Below, piece after piece: positions 17,672-26,676 of a stretch of DNA of 46,631 nucleotides. This DNA is from Marinobacter denitrificans (GTDB taxonomy: Bacteria > Pseudomonadota > Gammaproteobacteria > Pseudomonadales > Oleiphilaceae). The notes beneath the pieces are model-generated. The model saw only the letters and a program-made list of their open reading frames with translations, was not told the origin of the DNA and made no database searches. The position numbers were made by a program, and so were the translations under genes. The stretch spans positions 1 through 46,631 of the forward strand of contig NZ_VMHN01000014.1 of assembly GCF_008795955.1 (NCBI RefSeq). The letters are read 5' to 3'. Position 1 is the first letter of the stretch; the number at the start of each line of letters is the position of its first letter.

Positions 17672-17752
17672 ATGGCAATGACCTATGACAATCAGCTGTT
17701 TCCCGCCACTTCCGCCCCTGTGCGAAATGCAAACCGGGGTGGGCAGATCTGA
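17672..17752 (+). CDS. Possible 26-residue leader peptide coupled to the first thioesterase
   Basis: An ATG at 17672, preceded by GGAAGAAA, opens a frame of 26 codons (MAMTYDNQLFPATSAPVRNA...). It ends in TGA, which overlaps the ATG of the thioesterase gene (TGATG). It is the first open frame after the operator. It might be a coupling leader or the remnant of a deleted first gene of the operon. No similarity is recognised. Confidence 0.35.
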   Translation: MAMTYDNQLFPATSAPVRNANRGGQI

Positions 17753-18237
17753 TGACGGAGTCGAACAGAGCTCAGCACAGTGACGCTGTGACGACGGCGT
17801 GGCAGTTCACCGAACAGGTTCCCCACGGCAGGGATCTGGGTATGCAGGTTGTCTCTGTGAACGGAAACCAGGTCTGCATGCGCCTGACCCCTCAGCCATG
17901 GATGTTCGCCGAAGAGGATACAAAAGAAATCTGCACCAGCGTGCTCTACTCGCTGGCCGACTCCGCCGGAGGCTTGGCGGTATTCGCGGGGGCCCTGGAG
18001 TTGATGCCCATTGCCACGCTGGATCTGCGCATGGATTATCTGCGGCCCGCCATCGGCGACCGTGCCCTCTTGGCGGTGGCCACCTGTCGTCATTTAACGG
18101 ACGAGGTCGCGTTCATCCATTGCGACATCCTCAGCGAGAGCGATAGTGCACTGTTAGCGACGGCAAACGCCACCTTCATGCGCAACACCCAGGGCCAGCG
18201 ATTCCAGGCCGGTGGACGAAAAAAGGAGGGCGCATGA
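17752..18237 (+). CDS. PaaI-like hotdog-fold thioesterase (first of a pair)
   Basis: The protein has 161 residues with the hotdog fold pattern: a first half containing HGRDLGMQVVSVNGNQVCMRL, a central helix VLYSLADSAGGLAVFAGA and the strand block IATLDLRMDYLRPAIGDRALLAVA. The usual HGG before the central helix is replaced by CTS, so catalysis may rely on other residues. It starts within the stop of the small leader and overlaps the next thioesterase by four bases. It would act on acyl-CoA or acyl carrier thioesters in the cytoplasm. The pairing with a second, different hotdog protein suggests a heteromer. Confidence 0.8.
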   Translation: MTESNRAQHSDAVTTAWQFTEQVPHGRDLGMQVVSVNGNQVCMRLTPQPWMFAEEDTKEICTSVLYSLADSAGGLAVFAGALELMPIATLDLRMDYLRPAIGDRALLAVATCRHLTDEVAFIHCDILSESDSALLATANATFMRNTQGQRFQAGGRKKEGA

Positions 18238-18725
18238 GCACGACCGGCGATTCGGCACAACCCATCTCAGGCCCTACCGAAAGCGGGAAAGAATGTTCCG
18301 ACTGGCAGGCTCTGCTGGAGCGCATTCCCTACGCACGGCACCTTGGGCTTGAGGTTCAACGCGACGATGTAGGTCTAGTGGTTCATATGCCGTGTCGTGA
18401 AGCGCTCATTGGCAACTTTATGCTACCCGCCCTCCATGGCGGCGTGCTTGGCGCCCTGATCGAACTCACCGCGCGGGTCGCTGCGCAAAGCCAGGATACA
18501 GACAAACGTTGCCCACGCATTCTCGACAGCCACATTAACTACCTCCGCTCCGCGCAGGCCCGATCGACGTTCGCCAGCGCCGAAATTGTTCGACAAGGCA
18601 GGCGGAGCAGCCTGGTCCGGGTGACCTGCTGGCAGGGCGATAAGCGCAAACCAATCGCCAGCGGTCAGGTTCAGTTGTTGCTCCCGACAATGGCGGCCAA
18701 AGAAGCAGATCTTCATGAACAATAA
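18234..18725 (+). CDS. PaaI-like hotdog-fold thioesterase (second of a pair)
   Basis: The protein has 163 residues and a canonical PaaI-type arrangement: RIPYARHLGLEVQRDD, then the catalytic-type HGGVLGALIELTARVAA helix, then ILDSHINYLRSAQARSTFASAEIVRQGRRSSLVRVTCW. The HGG motif is intact, unlike in its upstream neighbour. The N-terminal 25 residues are polar and probably disordered. It overlaps the neighbours on both sides (4 and 11 bases), a sign of one transcript. The likely reaction is acyl-CoA hydrolysis; the chain or ring type is not readable. Confidence 0.85.
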   Translation: MSTTGDSAQPISGPTESGKECSDWQALLERIPYARHLGLEVQRDDVGLVVHMPCREALIGNFMLPALHGGVLGALIELTARVAAQSQDTDKRCPRILDSHINYLRSAQARSTFASAEIVRQGRRSSLVRVTCWQGDKRKPIASGQVQLLLPTMAAKEADLHEQ

Positions 18726-19617
18726 GCACAACAACCCTGAACGCGACCAATTCCAGGCGCCGGATGGCGCGGAGATCGCACTGTGGCGTTGGCCGCAATC
18801 CAAAGCGCGCCCCACGGTGCACTGGGCGCATGCAACGGGTTTCCATGGCCGCCTGTACCGCCCCCTCCTTGATGAGCTTGCCACGGACGTCAATGTCCTG
18901 GCCTGGGACATGCGGGGGCACGGGGCCAGCGCCGGTGCGGCGAACTTTTCGACATTCCGGGGCTGGGAAACCTACTATCGCGACATGATCGCTCTGCTGG
19001 ATAGCCTGGACGAGCCGGTCTGGCTCGCCGGCCATTCCATCGGTGCCACCACCAGCATCATGGCCGCTGCCCGACGGCCAGACAAAGTGCTGGGCCTGAT
19101 TCTGGCGGAGCCGGTAATCATGGATCCGGGGCAGGGCCTGAAGCTGTGGCTGGCCAAACTGCTACGCCAGTCACATCGGTTGTCACTGGCCGCCGGAGCC
19201 GCACGTCGGCGCAGGGTATTCGACTCGCACGCTGCTGCACTGGACAACTATCGGGGCCGCGGTGGCTTCAAGACCTGGCCCGAAGCATGGCTGGAAGCCT
19301 ACATCCAACACGCCTTCGAACCGCAGGAAGATCAAGTTCAATTGGCGTGTGCGCCGGAGTGGGAGAGCACCACTTTTGCCCATACCGAACACAACCCCTG
19401 GCCCGGTATTCGTCAGTTGCGGTGCCCGGTTATCGCGCTGGCGGCGGAACGCGGGTCAACCTTCTCGCCGGCGGCGCGAAAACGCCTGCAGACCCTGCTG
19501 CCCAGGGCTGACGTCATGGTTCTTGAAGGTACGACCCACTTCCTGCCCATGGAGCAGAACGAAACCGTTCGCGATGCCATCCTGCAACTTGCTTTGTCCG
19601 GACACCGCGAGAACTGA
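18715..19617 (+). CDS. Alpha/beta hydrolase
   Basis: This cytoplasmic alpha/beta-fold hydrolase has 300 residues and no signal peptide. The nucleophile elbow is GHSIG with Ser at residue 108. The oxyanion segment is HATGFHGRLY (about 39-48), the strand-3 segment is WDMRGHGAS, an acid is plausible near RADVMVLEG, and the His is in TTHFLPME near residue 278. It resembles lipase/esterase and acyl-CoA-type hydrolases of this fold. The gene overlaps the second thioesterase by 11 bases. With two thioesterases upstream and an export pump downstream, it may act on an ester or lipid-like compound that the pump removes, but that is inference. Confidence 0.88.
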   Translation: MNNKHNNPERDQFQAPDGAEIALWRWPQSKARPTVHWAHATGFHGRLYRPLLDELATDVNVLAWDMRGHGASAGAANFSTFRGWETYYRDMIALLDSLDEPVWLAGHSIGATTSIMAAARRPDKVLGLILAEPVIMDPGQGLKLWLAKLLRQSHRLSLAAGAARRRRVFDSHAAALDNYRGRGGFKTWPEAWLEAYIQHAFEPQEDQVQLACAPEWESTTFAHTEHNPWPGIRQLRCPVIALAAERGSTFSPAARKRLQTLLPRADVMVLEGTTHFLPMEQNETVRDAILQLALSGHREN

Positions 19618-19654
19618 TACCCACACCTTGATTTTGCTAATCGGGACACCTGCC

Positions 19655-20707
19655 ATGCGCTGTATGCTGACACTGTTTATCTCGCTGCTCATTCTGTCTG
19701 GTTGTCAGCAGTCTTCGGAACCGCCCCCAGAGGCCCGCGCCCCTATCCCCTGGGTAAAAACAGTTGAACTAAAGGACGCCGGCCCAACAGCGCACAGATT
19801 TTCAGGAACCCTGCGAGGCCGCCACGAAGTTCCTCAGGCCTTTCAGATCGCCGGTCGGATTCAACATCGTTACATTGATGCCGGTCAACGCGTGGAAAAA
19901 GGCGACTTACTGTTCAAACTCGATACACGAGACCTTGTAGCAACGGCGGAGGGAGCCGCGGCGGATCTGAAGCGTGCAGAAGCGGCCCTGGCAATTACCA
20001 CCAATGAGCTCCAGCGCCAGCAGCAACTTGTGGGGCGTCAGTTTGTCAGCGAACAAACCCTGCAACGCCTTGAATTGGCAGAGCGTGAGGCGCGCAGCCA
20101 GGTGCAAACGGCTTCTGCACGCAATCAGCAGGCTCAGAATGCCTTGGGGTATGCGGAACTGAAAGCCGCCAATGCAGGCGTGGTCACTGAGGTCATCGTT
20201 GAACCCGGCCAGGTTGTGGGTGTCGGTCAAACCCTTGCCGTTCTGGCCGAAGATCAATCGCTGGAAGTCGAGGTTTTTTTACCAGAGGGCAGTAACCCGC
20301 CCAGGCGCGGTTATGTTCCTTTGCCCACTGGCGAACAGCTTGCTGTGAGCCTGAGAGAGATTGCCGGGGCTGCCGACCCCGCAAGCCGGAGCTGGCGTGC
20401 CCGATACAGCCTGGAGGGGCCCTACCCCTCATCTTTAACCCTGGGTTCGGTAGTGAGTGTCCGGTTAGCACAGAAGCAAACCGCGCCCAGCCATCGCGTA
20501 CCGCTGGGTGCCCTCGATGAGAGAGGGCAAACGCCGCAGGTCTGGTTGGTCTCCGATGGCACGGTGAAGCCCCTTGCGGTCGAGGTGATCGATCTGGGTG
20601 AAGAGTATGCGCAGATCAAGGCCGATATCAACGCGGGAACGCCCATCGTCGCGTTGGGGACACACCTGCTCACGCCTGGCATGGCGGTGCGGGAGATGGC
20701 TCAATGA
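19655..20707 (+). CDS. RND efflux periplasmic adaptor lipoprotein
   Basis: The protein has 350 residues. It begins with a lipoprotein signal peptide (MRCMLTLFISLLILSGC, lipobox LSGC), so it is anchored by lipid at the inner membrane. It then shows the RND adaptor order: beta-barrel, lipoyl half (IQHRYIDAGQRVEKGDLLFKLD), a heptad-rich hairpin rich in Gln/Ala/Glu (about residues 90-165) and the second lipoyl half (AANAGVVTEVIVEPGQVVGVGQ). An open frame continues upstream inside the hydrolase gene, but the signal peptide fixes the start at 19655. The stop overlaps the pump start by four bases (ATGA). Confidence 0.93.
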   Translation: MRCMLTLFISLLILSGCQQSSEPPPEARAPIPWVKTVELKDAGPTAHRFSGTLRGRHEVPQAFQIAGRIQHRYIDAGQRVEKGDLLFKLDTRDLVATAEGAAADLKRAEAALAITTNELQRQQQLVGRQFVSEQTLQRLELAEREARSQVQTASARNQQAQNALGYAELKAANAGVVTEVIVEPGQVVGVGQTLAVLAEDQSLEVEVFLPEGSNPPRRGYVPLPTGEQLAVSLREIAGAADPASRSWRARYSLEGPYPSSLTLGSVVSVRLAQKQTAPSHRVPLGALDERGQTPQVWLVSDGTVKPLAVEVIDLGEEYAQIKADINAGTPIVALGTHLLTPGMAVREMAQ

Positions 20708-23700
20708 GCTTACCGAATCTTTCCGCGCTGGCAGTGCGCGAGCGTTCGGTCACCCTATTTTTTCTTTTGCTGTCCGTTGTTACTGGTTTCTACGCGTTCT
20801 CCTCCCTTGGTAGGGCGGAAGACCCTGCGTTCACCGTCCGGGCGATGGTGGTTTCTGTCGTCTGGCCAGGAGCAGCCCCCGAGGTGCTGCAGAATCAGGT
20901 CGTGGATCGTCTGGAAAAGCTAATTCAGGAGGTGGCGTATACCGATACCATTGAAACAACCATCCGGCCCGGGCAGGCCGCCATGCTTATCCGATTCCAG
21001 GATTCTACGCCCAGCGAAAAAGTGCCGGACCTCTTCTATCAAGTCCGCAAACGCATGCTCGATGAGAGGCCCAATCTGCCCCGGGGTGTGATCGGCCCCA
21101 TCGTCAACGATGATTTCGCGGATGTGTATTTCTCCCTGCTGGCGCTGACGGCACCCGGGATGCCGATGCGTGAACTGACCCGCGAGGCAGAATCGATACG
21201 GAATCGCCTGCAACGGCTGCCCGGCTTGCAAAAAGCACAGCTCCTGGCGGAGCGTCCTGAGCGGGTGTATCTCGAATTTGATCAGGACCGGCTCAACAAC
21301 CTCGGTTTGTCGGCAGAAGAGGTGTTGCAGGCGATAGAGGCCAACAACCGTCTTCAGCCTCTTGGCTTTGTTGATCTTGCCGGCCCGCGGGTTTATGTCC
21401 GCAGCAACATCGACCTGTCTGACCTTGAGCGCCTCACCTCAGTGCCTCTGCGTATCGGAGACCAGCTTATCACCGTGTCTGATCTGGCCGAGGTGCGTTT
21501 AGGTTATGAAGATCCTTTGAGCTACATCGTCCGCTCCAACGGTGAGGATGCGATCCTGTTAGGTGTCGTCATGCGCGCGGGTGAAAATGGCCTGGAGTTT
21601 GGTGAGCGGCTGCGCGAGTTTGTCAGTGCCGAACAGGGCAGGCTGCCGCTGGGAATGTCAATACAGACCCTGACCGATCAGGCGGAAGCCATCACTCAGG
21701 CGGTTGACCTTTTTCAGGTCAAGTTTCTGGTTGCGTTGGTCGTCGTGATGGGGGTCAGCATACTGGCGATCGGTCTGCGCGCGGGTTTGGTGGTGGGCAT
21801 TGCGATTCCTGTGACCCTCGGCCTGACTTTCTTGTTGATGAAAATGGCGGGCATAAACCTGGACCGCATCACCCTGGGAGCCTTGATTATCGCACTGGGC
21901 CTGTTAGTGGACGATGCGATCATCGCCATTGAAATGATGATTGTGAAGATGGAGAGCGGCTGGGACCGGGTACGGGCAGCCAGTCATGCCTGGAGCGTAA
22001 CAGCCGCGCCCATGCTGTTTGGAACGCTGGTGACGGTGGCCGGATTTGTCCCCATCGGATTTGCTCAGTCCGGGGTGGGGGAATACACCGGCAACATCTT
22101 CTGGGTGCTGGCTTTTTCGTTGTTGATTTCCTGGGTGGTGGCGGTAACCTTTACGCCTTATCTGGGCGTCAAGCTCTTGCCCGATTACATCGGGCATACG
22201 GGCCAGGACCTCTACCAAAGCGCGTTTTATCAGCGGTTGCGCGGGGTGATCACAGCGTGTGTACAGTACCGGAAAACCGTCGTTTTTATCACAGTGGGTT
22301 TGCTGGCGATCAGTGCTTTCGGGATGGTAACCCAGGTGCAGAAGCAATTTTTTCCCAGTTCTGATCGCCCCGAAGTTCTGATCAGTGTCTATGCTCCACA
22401 GGGGAGCGCTATTGCCACCACGGATCAAAGTGTCAGACGCCTGGAAGCGATTCTGATGGACATGCCGGAGGTGAAAAGCCTTTCCGCTTACATCGGTGCC
22501 GGTGCACCCCGATTCTTCGTATCGGCAAACCCCGAGCAGCCGGACCCGGCATTTGCCAAGTTGATTGCCATTGGGCAGGACGTTGAAGGGCGCGATCGCA
22601 TCATCTCGGCACTGGAAGCCAGAATCGCGGCGGGGGAATTTCCGGAGGCACGAGTGCGTGTAACGCGTTTGCTGTACGGTCCCCCGGTGGTCTGGCCGGT
22701 CAGTTTTCGTGTGCTGGGTCCGGAAGCCGATCAGCTCAGAGAGATCGCGCACCAGATCCGGACTCTCATGACCGGGCATCCGAACATCGTCATGCCGCAT
22801 CTCGAATGGGATGAGCGTGTGCCCACTCTCTATCTTGATATGGACCCGGAAAACCTGGGTTGGATGGGCCTGACCCCGGCGGAAGTTGCCCGGCAACTGC
22901 AGTTCCAACTCCGCGGAGTGGCCGTCACCGAACTGCGCCAGGGCATAAGGAGCGTTCAACTGGTGGCGCGTAATGCCCGTGGCGAAGTGATCATGCCGGA
23001 AAATCTTGAAATCAAAACCCGCGACGGCCGCAAACTTTCCGTACAGCAACTGGGCAAGTGGCAGGTTCGTTACGAGGACCCCGTCATAAAGCGTTACAAC
23101 CGTGACCCCTTCCTGGCCGTTCAGGCCGATGTAGAAGGTGCCCAGCCACCGGATGTCACCAAGGAAATCTGGAGTGCGATGACAGCCCTGCGTGAACAGT
23201 TGCCGGAGGGTTACCGTATTGAAATTGGCGGTACGGTGGAACAATCAGCCAAAGCCAATGCTTCAATCCAGACATTACAACCGGTGATGTTGGCGTTGAT
23301 GCTGATCTTCATCATGCTTCAGATGCGTTCATTTATCGGCACATTGACTGTTCTTGCCACCGCGCCACTGGGGCTGATTGGGGCTGTGCTGGCTCTGCTG
23401 CTGTTTAATCAACCCTTTGGCTTTACCGCGCTGCTGGGGCTGATTGGCCTGGGCGGCATCCTGATGCGAAATACCATGATTCTGACGCAGCAGGTGCAGG
23501 ACAACTTCAAAGCAGGAATGGCTGCCCGGGAAGCGGTTATCGAGGCGGCAGTCCAGCGTGCCCGGCCCGTGGTGCTCACCGCCCTGGCGGCCGTTCTGGC
23601 GTTTGTACCTCTGACCTTTGACCTGTTCTGGGGGCCGCTGGCTTATGTCCTTATCGGTGGCGTGGCGGTCGGCACTCTGATCACGCTATTGTTTGTCCCG

Positions 23701-23742
23701 GCGCTTTATGCCCTCTGGTTTCGCCTAAAGAACGAATACTGA
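20704..23742 (+). CDS. RND superfamily efflux pump
   Basis: This inner-membrane proton-driven pump has 1012 residues and the usual duplicated layout: membrane segment 1 near residues 15-33, a large periplasmic loop, segments 2-6 near 335-480, a second loop and six more segments to the end. The proton relay is present as GLLVDDAIIAIEM in segment 4 (Asp-Asp). The conserved NTMIL and RPVVLTALAAVLAFVPL segments mark the C-terminal half. It follows its adaptor with a four-base overlap. No outer-membrane channel gene follows, so it must borrow a TolC-like protein. The TetR/palindrome arrangement suggests induction by its substrate. Confidence 0.95.
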   Translation: MSLPNLSALAVRERSVTLFFLLLSVVTGFYAFSSLGRAEDPAFTVRAMVVSVVWPGAAPEVLQNQVVDRLEKLIQEVAYTDTIETTIRPGQAAMLIRFQDSTPSEKVPDLFYQVRKRMLDERPNLPRGVIGPIVNDDFADVYFSLLALTAPGMPMRELTREAESIRNRLQRLPGLQKAQLLAERPERVYLEFDQDRLNNLGLSAEEVLQAIEANNRLQPLGFVDLAGPRVYVRSNIDLSDLERLTSVPLRIGDQLITVSDLAEVRLGYEDPLSYIVRSNGEDAILLGVVMRAGENGLEFGERLREFVSAEQGRLPLGMSIQTLTDQAEAITQAVDLFQVKFLVALVVVMGVSILAIGLRAGLVVGIAIPVTLGLTFLLMKMAGINLDRITLGALIIALGLLVDDAIIAIEMMIVKMESGWDRVRAASHAWSVTAAPMLFGTLVTVAGFVPIGFAQSGVGEYTGNIFWVLAFSLLISWVVAVTFTPYLGVKLLPDYIGHTGQDLYQSAFYQRLRGVITACVQYRKTVVFITVGLLAISAFGMVTQVQKQFFPSSDRPEVLISVYAPQGSAIATTDQSVRRLEAILMDMPEVKSLSAYIGAGAPRFFVSANPEQPDPAFAKLIAIGQDVEGRDRIISALEARIAAGEFPEARVRVTRLLYGPPVVWPVSFRVLGPEADQLREIAHQIRTLMTGHPNIVMPHLEWDERVPTLYLDMDPENLGWMGLTPAEVARQLQFQLRGVAVTELRQGIRSVQLVARNARGEVIMPENLEIKTRDGRKLSVQQLGKWQVRYEDPVIKRYNRDPFLAVQADVEGAQPPDVTKEIWSAMTALREQLPEGYRIEIGGTVEQSAKANASIQTLQPVMLALMLIFIMLQMRSFIGTLTVLATAPLGLIGAVLALLLFNQPFGFTALLGLIGLGGILMRNTMILTQQVQDNFKAGMAAREAVIEAAVQRARPVVLTALAAVLAFVPLTFDLFWGPLAYVLIGGVAVGTLITLLFVPALYALWFRLKNEY

Positions 23743-23817
23743 GGAAAGCCGGCTACGTGAGTGCGGACAAGTGCCCTGTCACGCAGTCACCGATCTGCAG
23801 ATCGAGGGTGTTTTTTG

Positions 23818-23940
23818 CCTGCATTGCTTGTTGGTGCAGGTCCTTTAACCAATCTGCGCCTACTGGGCACCCTGGAGCCGGGCGTAAATCTGCGTCTGGA
23901 GCAGGAGCGGATTTCGTTTACGGCCTTGCGGGAGAGGTGA
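23818..23940 (+). pseudogene. Short coding-like remnant after the RND pump, unidentified
   Basis: The 246 bases between the RND pump and the next gene have no full gene. From 23818 to the TGA at 23940 one frame reads as plausible protein (LLVGAGPLTNLRLLGTLEPG and LEQERISFTALRER) without a start codon. A shift to another frame is needed to extend it upstream (CHAVTDLQIEGVFF). It looks like the tail of a lost gene; I do not recognise the family. Confidence 0.3.
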
Positions 23941-23988
23941 AATAAATAGCCATAGCCGCGCCTGGGCATGTGTGGGTTAACGGTTCTG

Positions 23989-24765
23989 TTACCGGTGCTG
24001 CCACCGGGGCTGACGTTTCTCGAGAAAGGCGGTCATGCCCTCGTTGCGGTCTTCGGAGGCAAAGCTGGACCACAGCAGACGGCGCTCGTACTCGATGCCC
24101 GCTCTCAGGGGAGTCTCGAACGCCTGGTTAACCGCATCCTTGTTGATCATGGTCGCCATCTGCGAGTAGCCGGCGATCTCGGCCGCGACCGCGAGGGCCG
24201 TCTCGAGCAGATCGTCAGTCGGCACCACCCGGCTGACCAGACCACTGCGTTCGGCTTCCTGCGCATCCATCACCCGACCCGTCAGGCACAGGTCCATGGT
24301 CTTAGCCTTACCGATGGCCGGGGCCAGTCGCTGGGTTCCTCCAGCTCCAGGCAGGGTGCCGATCTTCACTTCCGGCTGGCCGAAACGGGCGTTATCGACG
24401 GCGATCAAGAGGTCGCACATCATCGCCAGCTCACAGCCACCGCCGAGTGCCAGGCCGGCCACCGCGGCAATCACCGGTTTGCGGCATCGGGTCACGGTTT
24501 CCCAGTTAGCGGAGATGAAGCGCTCCCGGTAAGCCCGGGAAAAGTCCAGGGCGTGGACTTCGGAAATGTCTGCGCCGGCGGCAAAGGCTTTCTCGTTGCC
24601 GGTAATGACAATCGCGCGAATGGCGTTATCTGCTTCCAGGGCTTCCAGAGCGGACGTCAATTCGTTCATCAAAGCGTTGTTCAAAGCGTTGTACACTGCT
24701 GGCCGGTTGATCCGGACGAGAGCCACCGCCTTGTGCCTTTCAAGCAATATGTTGCTGTACTCCAT
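23989..24765 (-). CDS. badK: Enoyl-CoA hydratase, probable cyclohex-1-ene-1-carboxyl-CoA hydratase (BadK-like)
   Basis: This crotonase-fold enzyme has 258 residues. Both catalytic glutamates are in place: one in GLALGGGCELAMMCD and one in FGQPEVKIGTLPGAGGTQR. The oxyanion-hole segment AFAAGADISEV is also intact. In R. palustris BadK hydrates cyclohex-1-ene-1-carboxyl-CoA to 2-hydroxycyclohexane-1-carboxyl-CoA, the step missing from the plus-strand operon next door. ATG 24765 is chosen over an upstream in-frame start at 24771. The gene is divergent from the AliA-like ligase gene and shares a regulatory region of about 210 bp with it. The specific substrate is inferred from context; a general beta-oxidation hydratase is the alternative. 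Confidence 0.8.
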   Translation of the reverse strand: MEYSNILLERHKAVALVRINRPAVYNALNNALMNELTSALEALEADNAIRAIVITGNEKAFAAGADISEVHALDFSRAYRERFISANWETVTRCRKPVIAAVAGLALGGGCELAMMCDLLIAVDNARFGQPEVKIGTLPGAGGTQRLAPAIGKAKTMDLCLTGRVMDAQEAERSGLVSRVVPTDDLLETALAVAAEIAGYSQMATMINKDAVNQAFETPLRAGIEYERRLLWSSFASEDRNEGMTAFLEKRQPRWQHR

Positions 24766-24864
24766 AACCACCTCTACTAATATCTGCTTTCTTATTACTG
24801 TTTTTAGAAATCTATATCGTTGATGACGTCGATTTTAAAGGCTACACTCGAGAATTTTTTAACG

Positions 24865-24901
24865 CAACATGTTGACATATTAATTTGCGAAGGCGTATGT
24901 T
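24865..24901 (+). promoter_or_regulatory. Sigma70 promoter with palindrome at -35, likely MarR/BadR operator
   Basis: TTGACA (24872-24877) and TATGTT (24896-24901) with an 18-bp spacer form a good sigma70 promoter for the ligase operon. The start codon is 75 bp downstream. The ten-base palindrome CAACATGTTG (24865-24874) overlaps the -35 box, and ACATA/TATGT half-sites flank the spacer. It is the best candidate site for the MarR-type regulator encoded at the end of the operon. Confidence 0.6.
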
Positions 24902-24975
24902 GAAGCGGACAAGGTAATGACCTGCTTTTGTGGTCAGGTCACCCAACAACAAACCAGACACAACAGGTGACTCAG

Positions 24976-26640
24976 ATGGATACAGGCATCACTCTCAATC
25001 CGCAACGCCGTGCCGCCATGATCGAAAGCGGCGCCTGGACCGACAAGCTTATTACCGACTATCTGGATCAGGCAGTAGCCAGCACCCCGGACCGGGAAGC
25101 CATCGTCGGCTACCAGGTCACCAGCGACACGCGCGGTGCCCTCACCTATCGCGAACTCAATGACAGGGTCACCCGCATGGCCGCAGGCCTGGCGGCCATG
25201 GGTATTGATAAAGGCGACCTGGTGGCCTGCCAATTGCCAAACTGGTGGCAGACCACCGCCCTGCATCTGGCCTGCATCCGAATCGGTGCCATTCTCAACC
25301 CGCTGATGCCCATCTTCCGGGAGCGGGAACTGCGCTTCATGCTCAAACATGGCGAGGCCAAACTTCTGGTGATTCCAAAGATCTTCCGTGGCTTTGACTA
25401 CGAGGCCATGATTGACGGTATTCGCGGAGAGCTGCCGAACCTCGAAACACTGCTGGTCATCGACGGAGAGGGGGAACGCAGTTTTGAACAACGTCTGATG
25501 GAGACGCCCTGGGAAGAAAAGCAGGACACCAAAGCCCTGTTTGCCGAGCGCCAGCTCAGCGCCGATGATGCGGTCCAGATCCTCTACACCTCCGGCACCA
25601 CTGGCGAGCCCAAGGGGGTTGTACATACCTCAAATACGTTGCTCTCGAACGTCAGGGCCTTCTCCGACCGGTTGCACCTGACCTCAAATGACAAAGTACT
25701 GATGGCGTCTCCGGTGGCCCACCAGACCGGCTTCACATACGGCATACTCGTGCCCATCTATCTGGGCACCACCTCCATACTTCAGGACATCTGGGACGCA
25801 GAATACGTCTGCAACGTAATTGCCACCGAGAAACCGGCTTTCACTATGGCGGCGACACCGTTCCTGGCCGACCTCGTGAAAACCGCGCCCAAGCACGAGG
25901 GTGAACTGGATTCCCTGAAGATCTTCGTCTCCGCCGGCGCACCGATCCCCAGCGCCGTTGTGGAACAGGCCGGGAAGGTATTGAATGCAAAAATTGTTTC
26001 AGCCTGGGGCATGACCGAAAACGGCGCGGTCACTACGACCTGCCCGGAGGATCCCGACGAGCGAGCCAGCCAATCCGACGGTAAGGCCCTGACCTACACG
26101 GAAGTGAAAGTCACCGACTTCCAGGGCAACGAACTGCCTGCCGGAGAAGAAGGCAGCCTGCTCGTCCGGGGCTCCAGCCTGTTTGTCGGCTACCTCAAGC
26201 GACCCGAACTCTATGGCGTGGACGAAGGCGGCTGGTTCAACACCGGCGACCTCGCGCGCGTGGACAAGGACGGCTACATCCGCATCACCGGCCGCACCAA
26301 GGATGTGGTGATCCGTGGCGGCGAGAACATCCCCGTGGTTGAGGTGGAGAACCTGCTCTACAAGTTTCCCGGCATTGCCGATGTGGCTTTGGTGGGTTGC
26401 CCCGACGAGCGCCTGGGTGAGCGGCTGTGCGCCTACGTTACCCTCGACGAGAACGCCACCGGCCTGACCCTCGACGAGCTCAAGAGCTACCTGACCAAAC
26501 ATCAGCTTTCCAAGAGCTATCTGCCGGAATACCTGGAAGTGATCGAGGCCATGCCCCGCACCGCCTCCGGCAAGATCCAGAAATTCAAACTGCGGGAACA
26601 GGCGAAAGAAGTGCGCCTGGAACCGGCCAAACGCGCCTGA
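24976..26640 (+). CDS. aliA: Cyclohexanecarboxylate-CoA ligase (AliA-like, AMP-forming)
   Basis: This acyl-adenylate-forming enzyme has 554 residues. Motif A3 is YTSGTTGEPKG, motif A5 is WGMTENGA, A7 is WFNTGDLARVDKDGYI, and A8 is GRTKDVVIRGGENI. The catalytic Lys is in RTASGKIQKFKL near the end. It would activate cyclohexanecarboxylate to its CoA thioester with ATP. The substrate assignment rests on the genes that follow (BadH, BadI and AliB types). AGGTGA precedes ATG 24976; an earlier in-frame start at 24928 lacks a good site. It opens the operon, which runs to about 30037 with gaps of 32-83 bp. Confidence 0.88.
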   Translation: MDTGITLNPQRRAAMIESGAWTDKLITDYLDQAVASTPDREAIVGYQVTSDTRGALTYRELNDRVTRMAAGLAAMGIDKGDLVACQLPNWWQTTALHLACIRIGAILNPLMPIFRERELRFMLKHGEAKLLVIPKIFRGFDYEAMIDGIRGELPNLETLLVIDGEGERSFEQRLMETPWEEKQDTKALFAERQLSADDAVQILYTSGTTGEPKGVVHTSNTLLSNVRAFSDRLHLTSNDKVLMASPVAHQTGFTYGILVPIYLGTTSILQDIWDAEYVCNVIATEKPAFTMAATPFLADLVKTAPKHEGELDSLKIFVSAGAPIPSAVVEQAGKVLNAKIVSAWGMTENGAVTTTCPEDPDERASQSDGKALTYTEVKVTDFQGNELPAGEEGSLLVRGSSLFVGYLKRPELYGVDEGGWFNTGDLARVDKDGYIRITGRTKDVVIRGGENIPVVEVENLLYKFPGIADVALVGCPDERLGERLCAYVTLDENATGLTLDELKSYLTKHQLSKSYLPEYLEVIEAMPRTASGKIQKFKLREQAKEVRLEPAKRA

Positions 26641-26676
26641 CCCGACCCATTACTCTGAGCAACAGGAGAACAACCC

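Noticed and set aside
21904..23244. 446-codon open frame antisense to the RND pump
   Set aside because: It is a GC-driven shadow of a fully conserved gene on the other strand; its text (many His/Arg/Gln, no motif) is not protein-like.
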